This document shows, one piece after another, positions 9,754 to 19,988 of a DNA stretch of 64,000 nucleotides (its first letter is position 1; every line of letters begins with the position of its first letter). A program made the position numbers and the translations under genes. Location: NCBI RefSeq assembly GCF_900106095.1, contig NZ_FNUD01000002.1, positions 1,881,501 through 1,945,500 on the forward strand, given 5' to 3'. The notes beneath the pieces are model-generated. The model saw only the letters and a program-made list of their open reading frames with translations, did not search any database and was not told where the DNA came from. The stretch comes from Pseudomonas deceptionensis (GTDB lineage: Bacteria > Pseudomonadota > Gammaproteobacteria > Pseudomonadales > Pseudomonadaceae).

Positions 9754-11433
9754 TTACGCGGCTTTCGCCTCGGCTTCGCTCAGGGAGCGGTTCAGGGCGC
9801 TGAACAGTGCCTTGAAGCTCGCCGTGGTGATGTTTTCATCAATGCCCACACCATGCACCGCCCGCCCGCCATCGACTCGCAGTTCAATGTAGGCCGCAGC
9901 CTTGGCGTTAGTACCAGCACCAATTGCGTGCTCGTTGTAGTCCATGATCTCTGCGCTAACAGGCAGGCCGGCTACCAGTGCTTCCAGCGCGCCGTTGCCC
10001 TTGCCGCTCCAGCGCAGGTTGGTTTCGCCGTCGCCCTTGGCCGACACTTCAACTTCGACTGCGCTATGGCCGTTCTCTTCCTGTAAGCGGTGGCTGACCA
10101 GCGCGTAAGGCGTATTGGCTTGCAGATACTCGGTGCGCAGCAAGTTGTGAATCTGCTGAGCCGTCATTTCGAGGCCCAGGCGGTCGGTTTCGCGCTGAAC
10201 AACCTGGCTGAACTCGATCTGCATGCGGCGCGGCAAGCTGATGCCGTATTCCTGCTCCAGCAGGTAAGCAATCCCGCCTTTGCCGGACTGGCTGTTAACC
10301 CGGATCACGGCTTCGTAGCTACGGCCGATATCAGCCGGGTCGATCGGCAAGTACGGCACTTCCCACAAGGCGTCCGGCTTTTGCTGGGCGAAACCCTTGC
10401 GGATGGCGTCTTGGTGCGAGCCGGAGAACGCGGTGTGTACCAGGTCACCGACATACGGGTGACGTGGGTGAACCGGAATTTGGTTGCACTCCTCGACGAC
10501 CTTTCGCACGCCGTCGATATCGGAGAAATCAAGCTCAGGGTTCAGGCCCTGGGTGTACATGTTCAGCGCCACAGTCACCAGATCGACGTTGCCGGTGCGT
10601 TCGCCGTTGCCGAACAGGCAGCCTTCAACGCGATCAGCGCCGGCCATCAAGCCCAGCTCAGTGGCGGCCACGCCGGTGCCGCGGTCGTTGTGGGTGTGCA
10701 GACTGATCAACACGCTGTCCCGGCGATTGATATGGCGACCGAACCATTCGATCTGGTCGGCATAGATGTTCGGGGTGGCGCACTCAACGGTCGCGGGCAA
10801 GTTGAGGATCATCTTGTGCTCAGGCGTCGGGTTCCAGACCTCGATCACCGCATCACACACTTCCTTGGCGAACTCCAGCTCGGTTGCGCTGAAGGTCTCT
10901 GGCGAGTACTCAAACGTCCACTGGGTTTCTGGCTGCTGGGCGGCGTATTTGACGAACAGCTTGGCTGCGCTGACCGCGATTTCCTTAACGCCGTCCTTGT
11001 CTTGATTGAACACGATGCGCCGGAATGACGGGCTGGTGGCGTTGTACAAGTGGACGATAGCTTTTTTCGCCCCGCGCAACGATTCGAAGGTACGCGCGAT
11101 CAAGTCTTCGCGGCCCTGGGTCAGCACCTGGATGGTGGTGTCGTCCGGGATATGGCCGTCTTCGATCAAGGTGCGCACGAAGTCGAAGTCAGTTTGCGAT
11201 GCCGCCGGGAACGACGCCTCGATTTCTTTAACGCCAACACTGACCAGTGTCTTCCAGAAACGCAGCTTCTTCACCGCATCCATCGGCTCGATCAGCGACT
11301 GGTTGCCGTCGCGCAAATCGGAGCTGCACCAGATCGGCGCGCTGGTGATGGTTTTCGAAGGCCAGGTGCGGTCAGGCAAATCAATGACCGGGAAGGCGCG
11401 GTATTTGGAAGAAGGGTCTTTGAGCATGGTCAT
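9754..11433 (-). CDS. leuA: 2-isopropylmalate synthase LeuA
   Basis: The protein is 559 aa, the long form typical of Pseudomonas. It condenses acetyl-CoA with 2-oxoisovalerate, the first committed step of leucine synthesis. The N-terminal TIM barrel shows [16 protein letters not shown], with the catalytic Arg-Asp, and the metal-binding [11 protein letters not shown]. The C-terminal regulatory (leucine-binding) domain follows, around [17 protein letters not shown]. The start at 11433 gives [19 protein letters not shown] lies seven bases upstream on this strand. Upstream in-frame codons lack a site. Confidence 0.95.
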   Translation of the reverse strand: MTMLKDPSSKYRAFPVIDLPDRTWPSKTITSAPIWCSSDLRDGNQSLIEPMDAVKKLRFWKTLVSVGVKEIEASFPAASQTDFDFVRTLIEDGHIPDDTTIQVLTQGREDLIARTFESLRGAKKAIVHLYNATSPSFRRIVFNQDKDGVKEIAVSAAKLFVKYAAQQPETQWTFEYSPETFSATELEFAKEVCDAVIEVWNPTPEHKMILNLPATVECATPNIYADQIEWFGRHINRRDSVLISLHTHNDRGTGVAATELGLMAGADRVEGCLFGNGERTGNVDLVTVALNMYTQGLNPELDFSDIDGVRKVVEECNQIPVHPRHPYVGDLVHTAFSGSHQDAIRKGFAQQKPDALWEVPYLPIDPADIGRSYEAVIRVNSQSGKGGIAYLLEQEYGISLPRRMQIEFSQVVQRETDRLGLEMTAQQIHNLLRTEYLQANTPYALVSHRLQEENGHSAVEVEVSAKGDGETNLRWSGKGNGALEALVAGLPVSAEIMDYNEHAIGAGTNAKAAAYIELRVDGGRAVHGVGIDENITTASFKALFSALNRSLSEAEAKAA

Positions 11434-12010
11434 CAGGCAATCCTTATTGTGCAAGCCGTACACAGGCGGCTAGCCGAAAATATACAAAGCAAAAGGGCGA
11501 GGCACCGCAATTAGCTTTGCAGTCGTGCACTGACGAGGCAAAGGCTGCGATGTTGACGAAGCTGGATGAGGGTATGTGATGTGTTCATGACCTCAACCCT
11601 AACCATTGGTGCGAAGGATGGCAAGCAGGCAAAAAACATTGAGAGGAATGCTCGAATATGGCGGCTATTCGGGTTTTTATCGCGTTTTTTTAGTCAGGTT
11701 GTTTCATTAATTGCGCACCTTGCGCGCTTGGCATACATCTGATGCTGCTTGATGCAGGCAGTATCAGTCAGTCCTGGTTGAACCTGATGACTGCGCTTGC
11801 AAGCACTCATAAACCGGAGTGCCGCAAAACGGTGACCGGTCAGTATCAAAAACCGTGAAAACCTATGAAAAGCCTTATGTTTCGGTGCTTAGGCATGAGC
11901 ATTGATGAGCGTTTTCACTTCATCACTCCAATCCCCGTAATACTTGATTCCGCTTCCACAGCAGCGTCACACGCTCTGTATCGAACAGTTATCAGCAGCC
12001 GAGTATTACC
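11434..12010. other. Intergenic region between divergent leuA and the fimbrial operon
   Basis: These 577 bases contain no convincing reading frame. They must hold the leuA promoter on the minus strand and that of the fimbrial chaperone operon on the plus strand. The part from about 11,640 to 11,720 is AT-richer than the flanking core genes. I could not assign a sigma70 promoter with confidence. Confidence 0.5.
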
Positions 12011-12772
12011 ATGCGAATTTATAGCTACCTCTTTCTGATGATGGGTTGCGGTTTGGGTTTGACTGCGCCGGCAATCGCCTCGCCGGCCATCAACCCGGGG
12101 CCGATGTTCGGCTTTCTGGATGACGGTAAAAGCGCTGTTCTCAAGCGTATATACAACTCTGGAACCAGTACCGCATTCGTGAAGGTGGTGGTTCAGGAAA
12201 TCATCTACGACGCCCAGGGCCAGCCCGTCGAGCAACCGCCAAAAACGCTTTCTGATGCACCGCTGGCCGAGCAGAACACGCTGCTGGCCAGCCCCGCCCG
12301 GATGATTATTCCCGCCAATGGCATGCAGTCTACCCGCCTGTTGTTTATGGGTGGCCGTGACCATGAGCGGTATTACCGCGTTCGCTTTATTCCGGTGTTG
12401 CCATCCAGTGCCGACACGTTTGACCAGAGTGCCGATGATCAGCAGACCTACAGCAAAGACCTGGCTGCGCAAGTAACCCTGTTGACGGGGTTCGGCACGC
12501 TCATGTTTGTCAGGCCGGACACGGTCAAGTTCGACACGCAACTTAAAGATGAAAAAGACACCTACAGCGTCTATAACGCAGGCAATAGTGTGATTGCTCT
12601 GGACTTTGTTAAAAGTTGCCATGTTGATAAAACAACGGACTGCTCGACCATTGCTCAGCACTACGTATTGCCCGGTAAAACGTATACGTTTTCTAAAGAA
12701 CACAACAAGCTTCATAGCTTTGTGCTTCAAGAAGGCAAGGCTGAACGCAAGGTATCGTTTACCCGCGTTTGA
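12011..12772 (+). CDS. Periplasmic fimbrial chaperone, CS1/CblB (alternate chaperone-usher) type
   Basis: The protein is 253 aa with a Sec signal peptide (cleavage near AIASPAI, about residue 24). The body is an immunoglobulin-like fold with conserved stretches LLASPARMIIPANGMQSTRLLF and YYRVRFIPVLP, the first holding the Arg-rich strand expected to pair with subunits. The family resembles CooB/CblB chaperones of CS1-type pili rather than classical FimC/PapD. It is the first gene of an operon with pilin, usher and two tip subunits. A stretch of six Asp/Lys residues near 180 and the Cys pair CHVDKTTDC lie in the C-terminal domain. Assignment rests on context as well as sequence. Confidence 0.82.
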   Translation: MRIYSYLFLMMGCGLGLTAPAIASPAINPGPMFGFLDDGKSAVLKRIYNSGTSTAFVKVVVQEIIYDAQGQPVEQPPKTLSDAPLAEQNTLLASPARMIIPANGMQSTRLLFMGGRDHERYYRVRFIPVLPSSADTFDQSADDQQTYSKDLAAQVTLLTGFGTLMFVRPDTVKFDTQLKDEKDTYSVYNAGNSVIALDFVKSCHVDKTTDCSTIAQHYVLPGKTYTFSKEHNKLHSFVLQEGKAERKVSFTRV

Positions 12773-12835
12773 ATGTCAATTGCCCATAAATGATGTATCA
12801 CCCCTTGACTATAAACCTGAAAAAGGATGTAAAAA

Positions 12836-13357
12836 ATGCAACGCACTTTTATCGCTACTGTTAGCCCATTGGCCCTTGCCTTGTTTGCCGCCCTGGGCGC
12901 TACTCAAGTGTCTGCTGCCGACCCGATCGAAGTACAAGTTCAGTTGGTTGCCAGTATCCCATCAACTTCGTTTTACGTTGTTCCGGCACAAACCGGCTGG
13001 ATCGGTGTGGCGCAACGTATGGAGTGGACGCCCAGTGCTACGGGGCCTGGCAAGTTGAGCTCTCTGCGCAGAGCCTTTGACGTCAAAAACAGCTCGGGTG
13101 CCATTGCCGCACGCATTACCGATGCAGACGGGGCTTATCTGTCCAGCGGCGAACAAATGGTTCCGCTTGAAGTGAGCTTTAATAACATGGCACTTAATAA
13201 CACCAGCAAGGAGTTTATCAGCGCCACTGAGGCGGCTGCCGGTAAACGCGTTGACCTGACGATTGCCGCCGTTGATACAGGCAGTGAATTTACGCCGGGT
13301 GAATACAGCGGCATCGTAAACATGACGTTCGATGCTGTAGCACCTGTCACGCCTTAA
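12836..13357 (+). CDS. CS1-type fimbrial major subunit (CooA/CblA-like)
   Basis: The protein is 173 aa, with a signal peptide cleaved near VSAADPIEV (about residue 27). The mature part of about 145 aa is small, lacks cysteines and is rich in Thr/Ser/Ala, like CfaB/CooA/CblA pilins. The N-terminal strand DPIEVQVQLVAS matches the donor strand position in that family. The C-terminal GEYSGIVNMTFDA is the typical last beta-strand motif. A ribosome site AAAAAGGATG lies just upstream of the ATG. It follows the chaperone by 63 bases. As the structural pilin it should be secreted through the usher encoded next. Confidence 0.85.
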   Translation: MQRTFIATVSPLALALFAALGATQVSAADPIEVQVQLVASIPSTSFYVVPAQTGWIGVAQRMEWTPSATGPGKLSSLRRAFDVKNSSGAIAARITDADGAYLSSGEQMVPLEVSFNNMALNNTSKEFISATEAAAGKRVDLTIAAVDTGSEFTPGEYSGIVNMTFDAVAPVTP

Positions 13358-13491
13358 GCCGTTTTAGTAATGCCTGAGTTGTAAGACTCTCTTTTCGGGT
13401 GGTCGAACTTCGATCGGTGTACTCGGCTGCCTGGAAAGTAGAGTTATAGGGGGTTTACATAAACGATGTCAGTTTGTCTGGATAATAACTA

Positions 13492-16011
13492 TTGAACTCT
13501 TTCATGGGCCATGCCCTGATTGTTTGCGGGGCGATCATTGTATCGGCCAGCGTTAACGCTGAGGTTAATCCATCGTCCACGTTAGGTGTACTCAGTCAGG
13601 CAGAGTCTTTACCTGATGGTTTTCAGGAACACTTCTTCGATGTGCCCTTGGCCGTGCGTATTGATGTAAACACCCAATTGCTGGGCGATGCCCTGGTGAT
13701 CCTCGGTCGTGATGAAACCATTCGATTGTTGAGTTTTACCGATACACAACAAAGCGCATTGCCTGAGGCAGAGCGTGCCCAATGGCTGGGGCAGTTGGCC
13801 AAGCCTGTTGCGCTGGGCAGTTGTACTGAAAATTGTGCAAATGGTTTGGTGGCCTTGCACTACAACCTGCAAGACTCACAGCTTTCGATTTTGACCGATG
13901 ACGCCGAGCAACAAGGCGCAGCGGCTCAATACCACAGCCTGCCCGAAGGCGGCAGTGCCGGTCTGATTCTGCAAAATCAATTGAACATTGCCCGTGGTGG
14001 TGGCTCCGAATCCAGCACGGCGGCGCGTTATAACGTGCAGGCCAGCAGCAGCATCGGCAACTGGTCACAAGTGGCCTCGGCCGAGCTGGCGCGTACTGGC
14101 CAGCCCGACTCTCCCACTTATCACTCTCTGAACCAGCTCTACGGCCAGCGCGAGTTTGCCGGTAATTATCTGCGTCTGGGGTATTTCACTCCGGATGCGC
14201 TAGGGGTGTATCGACGACCGCGTAATTTTGGCGCCAGCCCTGATACCACCCTCGGCTTTATGTACGGGACCAGCGACAGCCTGGCCGTGAACAGCACAAG
14301 CCCCAGCACCTACCCCGTGTATGTCACGCCCAGCCGTCAGGGCCTTGTCGAGGTGTATCGCGACGGTGTGCTGATTTATAGCCAGGCCGTTACCAGTGGT
14401 TTACAGACACTGGACACCCGGCGCTTGCCCGGTGGCATTTACGCCGTGCAGGTGCGTTTGATCGAGGATGGACAAGTCACCTCCACGACCGAAGAGGTGA
14501 TCTACAAGCCCAATAACTGGCGCAATGCCGATCAACCCTGGCGCTACAGCGTGTTCGGTGGCAAACGACGTCAATTGTTCAATAACTGGGGCGATGACGT
14601 TCAATATGATCAGGGTTTGACCTACGGAGCTCTGGTCAATTACCTGGTGCATCCCCGAGTCATTCTGGGGGCTGACGCCCAACGTGTTGCGCAAAAAATG
14701 CAATACGGCAGTTCAATAGACTGGAGCCTGTCAGACAAGATCAGCCTCTACAGCAACGTGTATCAAACGTCTGACTACGGCACGGGAATGGACGTTCAGG
14801 TCCGCTATCAGTATCAAGGCGGCAGCGCGATGTTTTCCCACTCGCGCTCCTGGCTTGATACCCGCAATGACATTAACTACCTGGACACCGTCGCAGTTCG
14901 CCCAAAAAACCGCTTCAACGGCCGTACTCAAAATTCAGCGTTGTCGGTTACCCAGCGCCTGAGCCTGACCAGCAGCCTCACCGGCCGGGTCAGCCACAGT
15001 AGCGGCAACACCAACGGCACTGGGGTGGATCTGAGCTGGTTACGCAGGAGCACGCTGTTTGGTAGCGATGTGAACTGGCAGGTCTCTTTGTTTGACCGCC
15101 CCGCGAGCATCAGCACCGGGAGCCAGCGCAATCGCGGGATCGACCTGAGCATCAACCTGGCGCTGGGCAAGCCCGGGGGCAGTCTCTCGGCCAGTATCGG
15201 CAGCCGCACCTCCCGTGATGGCGAGCGTGAGCTCAATGGTTCATTGGGTTACAACAAGGTCCTGGACGGTGATTTTCTCAAAGGTTTTTCCACCAGCCTG
15301 ACGGCCGACAGTTACGGCGCGGGCTTGAGCGGCGCCACACAATTTGAAACCCGAGTGCTTAACGGCGACGCCTATGCACAGCGCTCTTCTTATAACGGAG
15401 AGATCAGCGGTGGCTTGAACCTCAGCAGCACCGTGGCCGTCGGCGCAGGGACTGTGGCTGCCAGCGGTAATTTTTATGGGGGCGACGGGGCAATGATCGT
15501 CGATCTGGATTCAGACATCGACAACCTGGTATTGCGCGCCGACGATATGGACGGCAGTTATGGCGCAGCGCTTAAAGCCGGGCGAAATATAGTGCCGGTG
15601 GGTGCTTATAAAAGTGGCACGGTGCACTTCGATTTCAATGGCAGTGATGCCCACGCCGCGTCGATACAACCTCCACAGACGCGCTACCACCTCAATAAAG
15701 GCGGCGTGATCTATCAAAAAGTGCGTGTCCTCAAAACCCTGTCGGTGCTGGGGCGTATTGTCGATCCCCAGGGCCGTCCCATGGCGGGCGCACATATTCA
15801 AAATCATGCCAGCACCGGTGTCACAGAGGCAGACGGGTTCTTTGTTCTGGAAATGAGCGAAGCGTCACCCAGCCTTGAAGTAAATCATCGTGGGCAGCCA
15901 GCGTGCAGTGTGCTTCTGGAACCGACCAAACATAAGCGTGAAAACAATGTGCTGCTGGTGGCCGATATTGTTTGCAACCCAACTTCGGTGGGTGTCGCTA
16001 AAGGGGCGTGA
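13492..16011 (+). CDS. Outer-membrane fimbrial usher, CooC/CblC/TcfC type
   Basis: The protein is about 839 aa. After a signal peptide (cleaved near VNAEVN), an N-terminal domain leads into the transmembrane barrel and plug. Visible landmarks include YPVYVTPSRQGLVEVYRDG and LPGGIYAVQVRLIEDG, which are typical of the plug and barrel of alternate-class ushers. The C-terminal carboxypeptidase-like domain is GRIVDPQGRPMAGAHIQNHA, followed by a cysteine pair (PACSV... DIVCNP). The start is uncertain: an in-frame stop at 13486-13488 limits it to TTG 13492 or ATG 13504, and neither has a clear Shine-Dalgarno site. Poor initiation may keep usher levels below pilin levels (inference). Confidence 0.88.
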   Translation: MNSFMGHALIVCGAIIVSASVNAEVNPSSTLGVLSQAESLPDGFQEHFFDVPLAVRIDVNTQLLGDALVILGRDETIRLLSFTDTQQSALPEAERAQWLGQLAKPVALGSCTENCANGLVALHYNLQDSQLSILTDDAEQQGAAAQYHSLPEGGSAGLILQNQLNIARGGGSESSTAARYNVQASSSIGNWSQVASAELARTGQPDSPTYHSLNQLYGQREFAGNYLRLGYFTPDALGVYRRPRNFGASPDTTLGFMYGTSDSLAVNSTSPSTYPVYVTPSRQGLVEVYRDGVLIYSQAVTSGLQTLDTRRLPGGIYAVQVRLIEDGQVTSTTEEVIYKPNNWRNADQPWRYSVFGGKRRQLFNNWGDDVQYDQGLTYGALVNYLVHPRVILGADAQRVAQKMQYGSSIDWSLSDKISLYSNVYQTSDYGTGMDVQVRYQYQGGSAMFSHSRSWLDTRNDINYLDTVAVRPKNRFNGRTQNSALSVTQRLSLTSSLTGRVSHSSGNTNGTGVDLSWLRRSTLFGSDVNWQVSLFDRPASISTGSQRNRGIDLSINLALGKPGGSLSASIGSRTSRDGERELNGSLGYNKVLDGDFLKGFSTSLTADSYGAGLSGATQFETRVLNGDAYAQRSSYNGEISGGLNLSSTVAVGAGTVAASGNFYGGDGAMIVDLDSDIDNLVLRADDMDGSYGAALKAGRNIVPVGAYKSGTVHFDFNGSDAHAASIQPPQTRYHLNKGGVIYQKVRVLKTLSVLGRIVDPQGRPMAGAHIQNHASTGVTEADGFFVLEMSEASPSLEVNHRGQPACSVLLEPTKHKRENNVLLVADIVCNPTSVGVAKGA

Positions 16012-16109
16012 GTGGATAAGTAACGTGAATGCGCGTGCCCTGTTTAATAGCGGTGGATACACGGCGCACAAGGAGAGTGTGAGTCATTATTGTTAACGGA
16101 GTAATTATT

Positions 16110-17384
16110 ATGCGGATGTTATTTCTTTTTAACGCTCAAGGTTATATGCGGTGCAAAGCAGCACTGCTATTGATGTGCTACGCGTTATCGACGTCGGCCT
16201 ATGAAAAAACATTTGAGGCGGTGTATACCCCGGATCCAAATAACCCAACGAACAATTCCTTCGTCATGCGCACGCCTGGTGAAGGTAAATGCAAGCAGCC
16301 TGGTGATTGTCGCGGGGCACTGGGTATGCAGTTGCCCGTTGTTTTTGAGTCATCAACGGGCATTGACGTTGCCGCCAACGCGAGTGACCCCAGGCAAGGG
16401 GCCTACTTCAAGATCCCCCTGAGTTGGCGCAGCGTGATGTTGATCAACACTAAAACCGGCTCACAGGCTGAGTTAAAGGTTCGAGCATCGGCAATAGGGG
16501 CTCGATACGTGTTAACCCAGCCAGCGTACGAACTGTCGCCGGGCGGTCCGTCGGCCCCCAACCACGGGCATGGGTTGCTCTGGCAAGGGGGGATGTGGAA
16601 TGAGTCCGTCGCGCCCTGTTATTCGGCAAGGTTGTGGTATTTGGTCCCTAAGATCCATGAGTTTCATTGGCAATATGGCGCCGGCGATACCTGCACTAAA
16701 AAGGCACTGTACGAAATACCGGGGCCCTTTATTTATAACAAGGTTGAAACCGCGTTTGAATTCATAATGCCCAAGCCGCTGGACATGGAACCTGGCGAAT
16801 ATACAGCCAGCACCCTTTACAGCGTCGGGCCAGGACAGGATTTTGATTTCGGCCAACTGATGCTCCCATCAGACAGCCAGATCGCCCTTGATTTCAGTTT
16901 TGTGGTGAACAGTGCGTTGACGGTGGACTTTGCACCGGGTTCCGAGCGCGCGGTATTACAGCCCAGAGAGGGGTGGCAGGGTTGGCTCAACTCAGGGCGC
17001 AAACCCCCTGGTTTGAGTGCGTTTCAGGATTTTAAATTATCGTCCTCAAGCAACTTCAAAATGTACCTGGACTGTCAATATTCGATCGGCACGGACTGCG
17101 GTATTTACGCCGAATCAGCCACGAATAATACCCAGGTGGCGGTGGATACAACGGTGAGTTTTCCGGCCGGTATTACGTTAAATCCAGGCAGGCGAGCAGC
17201 GATCAAAGTTCCCTTGGGGCAGGGCATACACAATGCGGTGAGTTTCGAAATTGACGGGGTCCAGTTATCTCGCGGTGCCAGCATGCAGTATGAAATAAAA
17301 CCTGAGGTGACGGCGCTCATGGTTGAAAACCCGGGCAGTACCTACAGGGGGGTGGTCACGATTATATTTGATGCCTCGACTTAG
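16110..17384 (+). CDS. Fimbrial tip subunit/initiator, CblD/CooD family (copy 1)
   Basis: The protein is 424 aa with an N-terminal signal (hydrophobic AALLLMCYALSTSA). The mature protein starts with a strand like that of the pilin (KTFEAVYTPDPNNPTNNSF). Six or more cysteines are spread through the N-terminal half, and the C-terminal half carries the CblD-type signature YSVGPGQDFDFGQLMLPSD, then AVLQPREGWQGWLNSGR and the final YRGVVTIIFDAST. CblD/CooD proteins are minor subunits that start pilus assembly and bind host surfaces at the tip. ATG 16110 has GGAG eight bases upstream. It is 98 bases downstream of the usher and adjacent to a second homologue. Confidence 0.82.
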   Translation: MRMLFLFNAQGYMRCKAALLLMCYALSTSAYEKTFEAVYTPDPNNPTNNSFVMRTPGEGKCKQPGDCRGALGMQLPVVFESSTGIDVAANASDPRQGAYFKIPLSWRSVMLINTKTGSQAELKVRASAIGARYVLTQPAYELSPGGPSAPNHGHGLLWQGGMWNESVAPCYSARLWYLVPKIHEFHWQYGAGDTCTKKALYEIPGPFIYNKVETAFEFIMPKPLDMEPGEYTASTLYSVGPGQDFDFGQLMLPSDSQIALDFSFVVNSALTVDFAPGSERAVLQPREGWQGWLNSGRKPPGLSAFQDFKLSSSSNFKMYLDCQYSIGTDCGIYAESATNNTQVAVDTTVSFPAGITLNPGRRAAIKVPLGQGIHNAVSFEIDGVQLSRGASMQYEIKPEVTALMVENPGSTYRGVVTIIFDAST

Positions 17385-17434
17385 CGGTTCACTCTATATA
17401 AAGGTCGTTGCGGCTGTTTCAGCGCAACGACGTG

Positions 17435-18724
17435 ATGATGTATAAAATTCACTATCGGGGTAGGCACATCGTGCGGCTATTTATTTTTTTTGAGTGGTCA
17501 GGTTTTTTTTTGGCAGGTCTGATCTTTTTGTGCGCGCAAGGCCTGTTGAGCGTTCAACCGTTGAATGCAGCAGAGCAGGAGATTACGGCGGTGTTTGTGC
17601 CAAACCCCGCAGACCCTTCACATAATAAATTTGTTAATACAACGCCGGTGTCGGGCTATTGCCAGATTCTGCCAGGTCAATGTGAAAACCTTAGCTTTTC
17701 GAGTATTAACTTCCCGGTTGATTTCGATGCGTCAAAGGGGCTTGACCCGGACGAGGCGCTGGCAGACAAACGAAAAGCGGCTTACTTTTTAATCCCGTCG
17801 GGCTTTCGCACGGTGACCATTACCAATGATCAAACCGGTGAGAGTTCTCAAGTGCAATGGCGGATCTCGGGTTTCGGCGGGCGCTATATTTTAAGCAGCG
17901 GCACCTGGCATGGTCACTTGTGGCCATCGGCTTGGGTATATGCGGCCAGCCCTTGCACCTATGGCGGTGTCGGCAGTGGCAATGCGTTTTTTTTTGATTA
18001 CTTCTGGAAGGTACCGCAGAGCGCAACCACGGCCTGCGTAAAAATGCCCAAAGTGGAGATCCCGGCGCCTTTCATATACCGCAACATGAACATCAGTTAC
18101 GAGATGCGTACGCCAAACCCTTTGGCCATGGAGATGGGCACTTACTCCGGCAGCATCACCTATGGCATAGGCCCGGGTCAGGATTTTGACTTTGGTGACA
18201 TCATGGTGCCGAGCGATGATCACATCACCTTCAACTTCAAGCTGTCGGTCAACCACTTGCTCAATGTCGAGTTCCCGCCAGGCGCAAGCCGTGCAGTACT
18301 TCAGCCTGAAGGTGGCTGGCAAGGATGGCTCAATACCGGGCGACTACCGCCATCCTTGTTCGCCAACCATGACTTTAAAGTCTCCAGCTCCGGCAAGTTT
18401 AAAGTCTATCTCGAGTGCCAATACGTCGTGGAGGGCACCTGTGGCATTCGCCCGTTAACGCACGAGCAACCCGCCGTGGGGGTTGATATTCAACTCACGT
18501 TGCCCGCCGGTATCGTGGTTGATTCAGGTGGTCAGCCTGCCCATCGAGTGCCTCTGGGGCGCGGGGAAAATAGTGCAGTGGTGTTCAGCACGCAACACAT
18601 CCAGTTTTCTCGAAAGGCCACGCTTCATTATGTAGTGCCCGGCGTGACGACCGCAGCAATGCTCAAACACCCCGGTACTACCTATACAGGCGGTGCAACC
18701 ATCATTTTTGATGCCGATATTTAA
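17435..18724 (+). CDS. Fimbrial tip subunit, CblD/CooD family (copy 2)
   Basis: The protein is about 429 aa. It is clearly a paralogue of the preceding gene: ITAVFVPNPADPSHNKF matches its N-terminus, YGIGPGQDFDFGDIMVPSDD its central signature and AVLQPEGGWQGWLNTGRLPP its C-terminal domain. The cysteine pattern is also shared. The N-terminus has a long basic region before a hydrophobic signal (FFLAGLIFLCAQGLLSV). The start is unsure: ATG 17435 or GTG 17432 have no clear ribosome site, whereas TTG 17408 lies too close to an AAAGG. The gene ends the fimbrial operon. The middle part, expected to bind the receptor, differs most between the two copies. Confidence 0.8.
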   Translation: MMYKIHYRGRHIVRLFIFFEWSGFFLAGLIFLCAQGLLSVQPLNAAEQEITAVFVPNPADPSHNKFVNTTPVSGYCQILPGQCENLSFSSINFPVDFDASKGLDPDEALADKRKAAYFLIPSGFRTVTITNDQTGESSQVQWRISGFGGRYILSSGTWHGHLWPSAWVYAASPCTYGGVGSGNAFFFDYFWKVPQSATTACVKMPKVEIPAPFIYRNMNISYEMRTPNPLAMEMGTYSGSITYGIGPGQDFDFGDIMVPSDDHITFNFKLSVNHLLNVEFPPGASRAVLQPEGGWQGWLNTGRLPPSLFANHDFKVSSSGKFKVYLECQYVVEGTCGIRPLTHEQPAVGVDIQLTLPAGIVVDSGGQPAHRVPLGRGENSAVVFSTQHIQFSRKATLHYVVPGVTTAAMLKHPGTTYTGGATIIFDADI

Positions 18725-19169
18725 ACGGGTATACCCGATGAATATTTCCGTTTAATAGCATGAGCCATTGAGAAAATGCCATAGCGTGTCGCGAAAGTTA
18801 TGGGTGATTTTACCTACTCCCAACTTCCTGCTTACTGCTTGTGCCAAGCCAGACGCTGACGTTCTTTATGCGAATTACCCCGATAAAAACAAGACTGAAG
18901 GGGGTAGGAATTCACATGGTTTGTTAATGGCTGAGCTGTTTTTTTAAATACCGAAGTGTCGAAATTTCCTACGTCCAACCTGGATTCAAACGCTGGATTA
19001 ACAGGTTTGATGCAGGTGTTGGTTGAGTGAGCGTATTGATCAAGAAGGTGTTTGTGTTCAATCATGCATGTCGCAGCGCTAAGTGATGGATGTAGGGTGT
19101 TGTTTAATTCGGTATTTGAAATGGCGGAACATTACACTCCGTCGACTCATTTTATAAGGCTGTAATGCC
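18725..19169. other. AT-rich intergenic region upstream of the ToxR-like regulator
   Basis: No supported gene lies in these 445 bases. A 12-base palindrome CGGGTATACCCG sits at 18726-18737 just after the fimbrial operon stop, too short and without a T tract to call a terminator. Base composition is AT-richer than in the core genes, in line with an accessory locus. The promoter of the regulator pair should lie here. Confidence 0.45.
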
Positions 19170-19988
19170 ATGGCCCGTTACTTGATAGCTGGCGTAATGT
19201 TATTTGATGATGAATTGTATGAAGTGTCAGGTGCGGGTGACGCTGTTCAGTCCGTTATGCTCGGGGCGGCAGCCAGTCGTTGTTTTTCGACATTACTTGA
19301 GGCTCAGGGCTCCATCGTAACCAAGAAGGAGCTGTTGCATGCGGGGTGGGAGCGCTATGGGCAGCAGGTGTCTACCAATAGCGTCAACCAATCCATTGCG
19401 CAAATCCGTCGTTGTTTATCCACCGTTGGGCACTGCGATTACGTGGTCACTGTGCCGCGCATTGGCTACAAAGTCAGCGATGCCTTGTCAATTGAGAAGC
19501 TGGGTGATTGTACGCAGCCTGTGGCCGGGGTTGAATGCAGCATCGGGCGCGATATCAAACCGTTATCGGTCATGTTGGGAGTCCAGGGTGCCGTACCTGC
19601 GGACGAAAAGCACAGCAGGCGCAAGTATCTGTCTCTGTTCGGGTTGTTGCTGTTCAACATGCTCCTGGCCTTTGGCTGGCAAGCGATGAAGTTGAGCACG
19701 CCCCTGTCATCGGCAATCGAACTAAGTTACTTGCCGGTACCGGGGAAGCACGGCGTGCATTTATTTTCGGCGCCGGGGTTAAGCGCTAACCCGGAGCGCG
19801 TTAATGCCCATTTGCTCAAGTTGAAGGAGAAGCCTCCGGCATTCACGGCGTTGGCCAGTTACCCATACGTGTATTTGAATGGTGCGTTAAGGGATGACGT
19901 TTATGGATATTTTTTATGCCGGGATCCGATAGAAATCAGTGTGTCGGGGTGTATTTCTTATTTTGTCGTGGATGGGCCCGAATCATGA
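19170..19988 (+). CDS. ToxR/CadC-like membrane-bound transcriptional regulator
   Basis: The protein is 272 aa. Residues 1-105 form an OmpR/ToxR-type winged helix: TKKELLHAGWERYGQQVSTNSVNQSIAQIR is the recognition-helix region, and YVVTVPRIGYKVSD is the characteristic wing. One transmembrane helix at about 153-171 (SLFGLLLFNMLLAFGW) separates this cytoplasmic DNA-binding domain from a periplasmic domain of about 100 residues with a Cys pair (CRDPIEISVSGC). It is therefore a one-component regulator that senses outside the membrane. It lies directly after the fimbrial operon, on the same strand, and is likely its regulator, as PsaE/MyfE or MarT are for adhesins. The target is inferred. Confidence 0.82.
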   Translation: MARYLIAGVMLFDDELYEVSGAGDAVQSVMLGAAASRCFSTLLEAQGSIVTKKELLHAGWERYGQQVSTNSVNQSIAQIRRCLSTVGHCDYVVTVPRIGYKVSDALSIEKLGDCTQPVAGVECSIGRDIKPLSVMLGVQGAVPADEKHSRRKYLSLFGLLLFNMLLAFGWQAMKLSTPLSSAIELSYLPVPGKHGVHLFSAPGLSANPERVNAHLLKLKEKPPAFTALASYPYVYLNGALRDDVYGYFLCRDPIEISVSGCISYFVVDGPES

